A stretch of DNA of 64,000 nucleotides, taken from positions 67,876,001-67,940,000 of the forward strand of contig NC_091262.1 in NCBI RefSeq assembly GCF_042477335.2, written 5' to 3'. The notes under the pieces were generated by a model that worked only from the letters and a program-made list of their open reading frames with translations, was not told the origin of the DNA and made no database searches. The stretch is from Ovis canadensis (Eukaryota > Chordata > Mammalia > Artiodactyla > Bovidae). Of this stretch, positions 56,733 through 64,000 are shown in pieces. Every line of letters starts with the position of its first letter. Positions within the stretch are counted from its first letter, which is position 1. A program made the translations under genes and the position numbers.

Positions 56733-59045
56733 GGAGGTTGGAGACAAGATGGCAAAGTAGAAGGACCTGAGCTCATCTTCTCTCAGGAAAACACCAAATT
56801 CACAACTAATGGCTGAATAACCAAACAAAAAGAACTGGAACCTACCCAAAAAAGATACTGTACATCCAAAGACAAAGAAGCCACAATGAGAAGGTAGGAC
56901 AGGTGCATTCAGAATATAATTAAGTCCCTTACCCACCAAGTGGGTGATCCATATATTGGAAAATAACTATATATCACAGGTTCTCCCACAGAAAGAAGAG
57001 TTCTGAGCCCCACTTCAGGCTCCACAGCCTGAGAGCCTGGCATCAAGAGGAGGAGCCCCAGAGCGTTTGGCTTTAAAGACCCGTAGGGCTTGATCACAGG
57101 TACTGCCCAAGACTAGGGGAAAGAGAAACTCTACACCTGAAGGGCACATGCAAGGTCTTATGCGCACTGGAACCCAGGGGAAAATGCTGTGACTTCACTG
57201 GATCCTGGGCCAGACCTACCTGCTGGTCTTGGAGGATCTCCTAGGGAAACAGGGAAGTGACTGTGGCTTACTGTGGGGACAAGGACACCAGTGGAGAGGT
57301 ACTGGGGAGGTCCTGGGGAGGTACTGGGGAGGTCCTGGGGAGCTCACTGACATGAGCTCTCCTGGAGGCTCCCATTGTGATACCAAGACCTGGCCCCACC
57401 CAACAGCCTATAAGCTCGTTTTGGGACACCTCAGGTCAAACAGCCAAGAGGGTGAGAACACAACCCCATCCATCAACAGAGTGGATACCTAAACTCTTCC
57501 TAAGCTCCCAGGCTCAGAAAGACACGGCATGACTCTGCCCACCAGACGGACAAGATCCATTTGCACTCACTAGCGGACAGGCACCAGTCCTTCCTACTAG
57601 GAAGGAGCCTGCAGAAGCATCTTACAGCAGCCTTACTCACCAGCTGGCAGACACTCAAAGCAAAAGGAACTAGAATCCTGCAGCCTGTGCCACAAAGACC
57701 GCAAACACAAAGTTAGACAAAAGAAGACAGAGGAACATATTCCAGACAAAGGAACAAGATAAAAGCACAGAAGAACAACTAAGTGAAGTAGAGTCCGGCA
57801 ATATACTGGAAAAATAACTGAATAATGATAGAAAAGACAATCCAAGATTTCAGAAAAAGAATGGAGGCACAGACTGGGAAGATACAAGGAATGTTTAAGA
57901 GCTAGAAGATATAAAAAAAGAAACAAACAAACAAAAAAAAACATTGAACAATACAATAGCTGAAATAAAGAATATATTCAGTTCAGTTCAGTTCAGTCAC
58001 TCAGTCTTGTCCGACTCTCTGCGACCCATGAATCGCAGCATGCCAGGCCTCCCTGTCCATCACCAACTCCCGGAGTCCACCCAAACCCATGTCCATCAAG
58101 TTGGTGATACCATCCAGCCATCTCATCCTCTGTCGTTCCCTTCTCCTCCTGACCCCAATCCCTCCCAGCATCAGAGTCTTTTCCAATGACTCAACTCTTC
58201 GCATGAGGTGGCCAAAGCATTAGAGTTTCAGCTTTAGCATCAGTCCTTCCAATGAACACCCAGGACTGGTCTCCTTTACGATGGACTGGTTGGATCTCCT
58301 TGCAGTCCAAGGACACTCAAGAGTCTTCTCCAACACCACAATTCAAAAGCATCAATTATTTGGTGCTCATCTTTCTTCACAGTCGAACTCTCACATCCAT
58401 ACATGACTACTGGAAAAACCATAGCCTTGACTAGACGGACCTTAGTCGGCAAAGGAATGTCTCAGCTTTTCAATATGCTATCTAGGTTGGTCATAACTTT
58501 TTTTCCAAGGAGTAAGCGTCTTTTAATTTCATGGCTGCAGTCACCATCTGCAGTGATTTTGGAGCCCAAAAAAATAAAGTCTGACACTGTTTCCACTGTT
58601 TCCGCATCTATTTCCCATGAAGTGATGGGACCAGAGGCAGTGATCTTTGTTTTCTGAATGTTGAGCTTTAAGCCAACTTTTTCACTCTCCTCTTTCACTT
58701 TCATCAAGAGGCTTTTTAGTTCCTCTTCACTTTCTGCCATAAGGGTGGTGTCATCTCCATATCGGAAGTTATTGATATTTCTCCCGGCAATCTTGATTCC
58801 AGCTTGTGCTTCCTCCAGCCCAGCGTTTCTCATGAGGTACTCTGCATATATGTTAAATAAGCAGGATGACAATATACAGCCTTGACGTACTCCTTTTCCT
58901 ATTTGGAACTAGTCTGTTGTTCCATGTCCAGTTCTAACTTAATAACAACAGCAGAATAAATGAGGCAGAAGACTGGATAAGTGAGCTGGAAGACTAAAGA
59001 GTGGAAATCACTACCACCAAGCAGAATAAATTAAAAATAAATAAA
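56733..59045 (+). mobile_element. L1 5' UTR and ORF1 start, split by BovB
   Basis: Starts at an L1 5' end ('ggttggagacaagatggc'). About 1 kb of 5' UTR includes a perfect 22-bp tandem duplication (57297..57318, 57319..57340). ORF1-like A-rich coding DNA follows from about 57780. After the BovB it continues at 58939 ('agactggataagtgagctgg') and stops near 59045. No ORF2. Small UTR frames (57229..57492, 57633..57956) are not genes. Confidence 0.85.
57977..58938 (-). mobile_element. BovB LINE with open RT end
   Basis: 3' end at 57977 (ttcagttcagttcag), 5' truncation at 58938. Frame 58462..58872 (136 codons) covers the end of the RT. The catalytic tetrad reads Y-G-D-D rather than the BovB-typical Y-A-D-D (residues 37-40). 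Inserted in L1 ORF1. Confidence 0.95.
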
Positions 59046-59177
59046 GGTGGAGCAGTAAATAAAGTTTTGTTTCCTGACATTACCAATAAGACAACCTATA
59101 ATGGCACCTCTGTCATTTTCCAAATATGCTTACCAACTTTAATAGCAAAATCTTTAAATTCTGTTTAAAAAAAAAAA

Positions 59178-59632
59178 AACTAGCATCATTATTCAACATT
59201 TAGATAATATGGTAATGCCAGCTGTATCTATGATACCAAAATGATTAAAATAATATTATCACACGAAGAAGTAGGTAGACCGATGAAAATAAACACTTTT
59301 ACTTTCAACAATATAGATGAATCTCACAAACATATTAAGCAAAAGAAGTATACCTAAAAGAATACTTACTATATAGTTAGACATATAAAGTGCAAAAACA
59401 CAGCAAAGCTAAAATATGCTGTCAGAGGTCAGTATGTGGTTAACTTTGGTATAGGCGATGGTGATGGGGGATTAACATGAGAGGGGTTTCTGAGGCACTG
59501 GTAATAGTCTATTCCTTGAACTGGGTGCTGGCTGAGTGGACATGTAGGACTTGTGAAAATTCGGTGACCTATACACTAATGTTTTCTATGTGTTTATGTG
59601 TATACTTCAATAAAATGTCAAAAATAATCCTC
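59178..59632 (+). mobile_element. L1 3' end (old subfamily)
   Basis: 'gatgaatctcacaaacatatt', 'gtggttaactttggtatagg', 'ttgaactgggtgctggctgag', 'tgtatacttcaataaaatgtc': an old L1M-type 3' terminus. Confidence 0.75.
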
Positions 59633-60279
59633 CTAGGATACAGAATGTAATATATAAGTGCCTTCCTATTAATAGCCAGTGAATCTAAATGAAGAGGGAC
59701 TAGGTGCCTCACAGCACAGGACAACAATGAATACAGAGGGTGGACACACAAGCTGAGTTCAGCAGCAACAGGCAGACATGTGCTAGATGAAGGCAGCACT
59801 CAAACGCAGAGACAGGCAAGAGAAGAGCAGAACAGGCACAAAGGGAAGGAAAGAGTTATGACTAACGAAATGAGGCAATGCTCTCCACTTAGTATCCAAA
59901 TCTACTTTCTGATGGGTAAAGAATGCTTGCACGGAGGAATACTGGCCTATTGGGAAGGCATGCTTCCCAGATTTCCCGTAACGGGAGCCAGAGCCGTGAG
60001 GAACATGACATCAGAACAAGGCAAGTCCAAGAGTGATATCATCAAAGCAGCAGAGCAGGAGCTCTCTAGCATGCTTCCCCACAAAGAATACTGGTTTTGA
60101 CAGTTACTCATGGATGAGAGAGTCTTTGAAGAGGTCTAATGGTCGAGTGGAGAAACACCAGCACACCATTTAGAGCAAAAGCAATCTGAGATTGGACACA
60201 TTGGAGAAGTCAGTAAACACTGGAGCAGAAGACTCCTGCTTCAAGTACAAAGATAGCAATACAAGATTTCAAGGAGCAT
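59633..60279. other. Unassigned stretch, possibly L1 5' sequence
   Basis: Contains the 106-codon plus frame 59780..60100, which has no domain I recognise. It may be the decayed 5' UTR of the L1 that follows. Confidence 0.4.
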
Positions 60280-61713
60280 AAAAAGCCAAAGAAACATGAC
60301 ACCATCCAAAGAACATCATAATGTTCTAGGAACCAACCCCAAATAAATGGAGACCTATGATTTGCCAGATTAAGAATTCAAGATAATTATTTAAAGGAAG
60401 CTCAGGGAGCTACAAGAAAATACAGAAAACAATTTAGCTAAATCAGGAAATTAATACATGAACAAAATAAAAAATTTAACAGACAGGTTATAAATCATTT
60501 TAAAAAGAAGCAAACTGAAATACTAGAGCTGAAGAATAGTGACATTTAAAATACCGTAAGAGTAACAACAGAAGATTTTATCTAAGCAGAAGAAAGAGTC
60601 TGTGAAGTAGAAGACAAGTCATTTGAAATGATCTGGTCAGGTGAGAATAAATTTAAAAGAATTTTTTTAAATAGATAGACAAGCTATGTGAACCATAGGA
60701 TATCATTAATGGAAACAATATATGAATTATTGAAGTCCCAGAGGAAAAGAAAGAAAGGAACAAAAATCTTATTTAAAAAAAAATAATGGCTGAGAACCTC
60801 CCAAATCCAGAGAGTGATTTAGACACTCAAGTTCATGAAGTCCATAAGTCAACACACTCAGTGTAGAGAGCCTCTCCAAGGCACGTTATAACAAAATTGC
60901 CTAAAATGAAAGACAAGAAAAATTTTAAAGCAATAAGAAAAAAAAAATCCTCACATACATGGGAGCTCCCAAAAAGCTAGAAGCAGATGTCTCAGCAGAA
61001 ACCTTGAAGGTCAAGAGAAAGCGACAAGATATATTGATGGTCCTGAAAGGAGAAACAAACAAACAAAACCTTCCGGCTAAGAAAAACTTACCTGGCAAAG
61101 CTGTCCTTCAGTAACAAAGGGGAGATAAAGACTCTCAGACAAATTTAAAAAAACCTAAGGGAGTTCATCACCACTAGACCTGCCTGACAAACGCTGAAAA
61201 GAGTTCTTCAAGCTGAAATCAAAAGATGCTAATTAGTAACATGAAAAGAGGAAAATATGAAGCACACTGATAAAGTAAATTCATGGGCAAATTCACAATA
61301 TGCAAATAGTATAAAAATTGTTATGTATTAACCTCTTATCACCAGTATAAGACTAAAGGGAAAAAGTATTAAAAGTTACTATAATTGAAATAATTGTTAA
61401 TATTACAACAATTAAAAAGTTATAAATTGTGACATTAAAGTAAAAAAGTTTGGGGGGTGAATTTTTGTATGCAATCTAGGTTAAGTTGTTATCAGTTTAA
61501 AATAGACTATTATATGTATGTTTTATGTAAGCCTAATGGTAACTCCAAAGCAAAAACATATAGGATGTATACTAAAGATAAATAAAAGAGAATTAAAGCA
61601 TACCACTTTGAGAAAATCATCAATTCACAGAGGAAGACAGAGAGGATAATAACAAAGGAACTACAAAAAAGTGAGAAAATAATAAGATAGCAATATTATT
61701 TTCTTGTGAAAGA

Positions 61714-61908
61714 GAGTGTTAGTTGCTTAGTTATGTCTCTCTGCAAACCCATGGACTGTAGCCTGCCAGGCTCCTCTGTCCATGGAATTCTCTAGGCAAG
61801 AAAACTGGAGTAGGTAGTCAACCCCTTCTCTAGGGGATCTTCCTGATCCAGGGGATCAAACCCAGGTCTCCTGCACTGCACACATATTCTTTACCATCTG
61901 AGCCGCCT
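61714..61908 (-). mobile_element. Bov-tA SINE
   Basis: 'gttagttgcttagttatgtctc' through 'taccatctgagccgcctt'. Confidence 0.92.
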
Positions 61909-62425
61909 TAACTATCAATAATTACTTTAAGTGTTTAAAAGGTTAAGTTCACAAATCAAAAGACATAGAGTGGCTGTTGAATGGATTAAACAAAAACATG
62001 AACCAACTATATGGCACATACAAGAGACTCATTTAGCTGGATGAACACCTCTTATCCCAAAGTGAAAGATGAAAAAGATATTCTACAACAATGAAACCAA
62101 AAGAAAGTGAGGGTAGCTACACTTATGTCAAACAAAGATTTTAAGTAAAAAATATAGCAAAAAGTAGTCGTTATATAATGAAAAAAGGGGTCAATTTATC
62201 AAGAGGTTATAACTATTATAAATATAAACTATATAACAATTATAAACTTTATAATTTCATTATAAATAAATTCAGCATCAGAGCACCTACATATATTCAG
62301 CAAAAACTAACAAATCTGAAGAGAGAAATGGAAATCACACATTAATACTAGAGGACTTTACTAATACCCCACTTTCAAAAAACAGTGGACCTGAACTAAC
62401 TTGAGACCAGATGAACCTAACTGAC

Positions 62426-62476
62426 ATATATATATGTGTGTGTGTGTATATATATATTTATATATATATATATAAA
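62426..62476. repeat. (AT)n/(GT)n microsatellite
   Basis: AT and GT runs directly before a SINE body. Confidence 0.92.
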
Positions 62477-62612
62477 TTCCTGGAGGAGGGCATGGCAACC
62501 TACTCCAATGTTCTTGCCTGCAGAATCCCCATGGACAGAGGAGCCTAGCGGGCTTCATGGGGTCGCAAAGAGTCGGACATGACTGAGTGAAAGAGCACGG
62601 CATGCACATATA
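62477..62612 (+). mobile_element. Bov-A SINE body
   Basis: 'cctggaggagggcatggcaacc' through 'gagtcggacatgactgagtg'. The tRNA head is missing. Confidence 0.9.
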
Positions 62613-62982
62613 TAAATTAAATAACCTATTAGAAACAAATTCCTAGAAACATACAACACGCCAAGACTTAATCATAAAGAAACATAAAATCTTAACAATT
62701 CTAAAACAAATAAGAATATTGCATAAGGAGTCAGAAACCACTGAACAAAAAAATTCCAGGGCCAGATAATTTCACTGATTAATTCTCCAAACATTTAAAG
62801 AATTATTATCAGTCCTTCTCAAACTCTTTCAAAAAATGAAGAGGAGGCAACATACCCTAACTCATTTGACAAGGTCAACAGTACCCTGATACCAAAGCTA
62901 GAGAAGGGTATTACAAAAAAACTACAGATAAATAAACCTGATGAATATAGATGCAAAATTTCCCAACAAAATATTACTAGCA

Positions 62983-63298
62983 CAGCACAAGGGACACAGA
63001 TGTACAGAGCAGACTTTTTGACTCTGTGGGAGAGAGAGAGGGAGGGATGATTTGGGAGAATGGCATTGAAACATGTGTAATATCATATAAGAAATGAATC
63101 GCCAGTCTAGGTTCGATGCAGGATACAGGATGCTTGGGGTTGGTGCACTGGGATAACCCAGAGGGATGGTATGGGGAGGGAGGTGGGAGGGGGGTTCAGG
63201 AGTGGGAACTTATGTACACCCCTGGTGGATTCATGTTGACATATGGCAAAACCAATACAGTATTGTAACGTAAAAAAATAAAATAAAATAATAATAAA
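62983..63298 (+). mobile_element. Young L1 3' UTR insertion
   Basis: Only the last 310 bp of a ruminant L1. Perfect 15-bp target duplication AAAATATTACTAGCA at 62968..62982 and 63299..63313, inside old L1 ORF2. Confidence 0.95.
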
Positions 63299-63540
63299 AA
63301 AATATTACTAGCAAACTGAATTCAACAATACATTAAAAAGATAATACACCATGGTGAAGGGGGATTTACCCCTGAGTTTCAAGGATGATTCAACATAGAA
63401 AATGACTGGATGTAGTAGACTACATTAATTGAATGAAAGATTAAAGTAATATAATCACCACAATAGATGAAGGAAAAATTGACAGAATTGAACATGCTTC
63501 CATAATAATAGCTCTGAAAAATTTTGGTATAGAAAGAATA

Positions 63541-64000
63541 TGTTGCTGTTGTTCAGTCCCTAAGTCATGTCTGAATTTGTGACCCCCATGGACTGCAGCA
63601 CACCAGGCTTCCCTGTCTTCATTATTTCCCAGAGTTTGCTTAAACTCTTGTCCATTGAGTCAGTGATGCCATCCAACCGTCTTACCCTCTGTTGTCCCCT
63701 TCTCCTCCTGCCCTTAATCTTTCCCAGCATCAGGGTCTTTTCCAATAAGTCGGCTTGCCATATCAGGTGGCCAAAATATTGGAGCTTCAGCTTTAGCATC
63801 AGTTCTTCCAATGATTATTCAGCGTTGATTTCTTTTAGGATTGACTGGTTAGATCTCCTTGCAATCCAAGGGACTCTCAAGAGTCTTCTCTAGCACCAAA
63901 ACATGAAAGCATCAATTCTTCGGTGCTCGGCCTCCTTCATTGTCCAACTCTCACATTCATACACGACTACTGGAAAAACCATAGCCTTGACTAGATGAAC
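63541..64000 (-). mobile_element. BovB LINE, cut by window edge
   Basis: 3' end near 63541 ('ttgctgttgttcagtccctaag'), continuing past 64000 toward its 5' end. Minus frame 63560..63811 is the post-RT terminus. Confidence 0.95.

Larger units (their letters stand above)
60280..63540 (+). mobile_element. Old L1 ORF1-ORF2 relic with four insertions
   Basis: Decayed ORF1 at about 60780-61200 ('aatggctgagaacctcccaaatcc', 'gcagaaaccttgaaggtc'), inter-ORF DNA, ORF2 start and endonuclease at about 61940-62400 ('acaagagactcatttagctgg'), then after a deletion the pre-RT/RT region (62610-63520, 'attcctagaaacatacaac', 'atgaatatagatgcaaaat'). About 0.7 kb between EN and RT parts is missing at the SINE. 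Insertions: SINEs at 61714 and 62477 and a young L1 at 62983. Confidence 0.8.

Noticed and set aside
59780..60100. 106-codon plus frame as a small gene
   Set aside because: No recognisable domain, surrounded by decayed L1. Length is unremarkable for a 64-kb window.

Overview
The window looks like nuclear DNA of a bovid ruminant (cattle or a close relative). It is saturated with ruminant-specific retroposons: BovB LINEs, tRNA-Glu-derived Bov-tA / Bov-A / Bov-A2 SINEs, CHR-type SINEs shared with other Cetartiodactyla, and young L1 copies with ruminant-type 3' ends. Older mammalian elements (MIR, L2, MaLR/MLT1-like LTRs, a MER5-like DNA transposon) lie between them. Species cannot be fixed by eye. 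Nothing prokaryotic is present.

Only one host protein-coding gene is supported: an apparently intact single-exon gene on the minus strand at 16613..19198 (861 codons), recognised as FSCB, fibrous sheath CABYR-binding protein of the sperm flagellum. It has a strong start context, an in-frame stop just upstream of the ATG, two downstream polyadenylation signals, and a CRE-like/CCAAT pair about 260 bp upstream. Most of the protein is a 16-residue proline/glutamate repeat encoded by a 48-bp coding tandem array. In human, FSCB lies in a gene-poor part of chromosome 14q21, and the absence of any other gene here fits that setting.

Layout. 1-4.1 kb: old repeats and an L1 3' end. 4.1-9.5 kb: two L1 5'-region relics broken by SINEs and a BovB. 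9.8-16 kb: BovB, a young L1 tail, and an old L1 carrying a young L1 that itself carries a Bov-A2. 16-22 kb: FSCB, its flank, a BovB, and an inverted copy of the FSCB 5' flank. 22-24.5 kb: MaLR LTR and L2. 24.5-31.2 kb: two decayed L1 ORF2 bodies riddled with nested insertions. 31.2-36.9 kb: a BovB cluster in which one copy is inserted antisense into another. 37-51 kb: mostly unassigned single-copy-looking DNA with scattered SINE, MIR, L2, BovB and MLT1 pieces. 51-56.7 kb: a solo ERV LTR inside an L1, BovB, CHR SINE, and a probable second LTR. 56.7-64 kb: two further decayed L1 5'/ORF regions with BovB, SINE and young-L1 insertions, ending inside a BovB cut by the window edge.

The most unusual observation is a roughly 210-230 bp inverted duplication. 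One arm is the FSCB 5' flank (19219..19425); the other lies 2.3 kb away (21699..21926) in the opposite orientation, with a BovB between them. Other points worth checking are a series of D-K-x-x-Q-T motifs in the FSCB N-terminus, the antisense BovB-in-BovB palindrome, a perfect RFX X-box in a single-copy stretch, and two nearly identical young L1 tails 18 kb apart.
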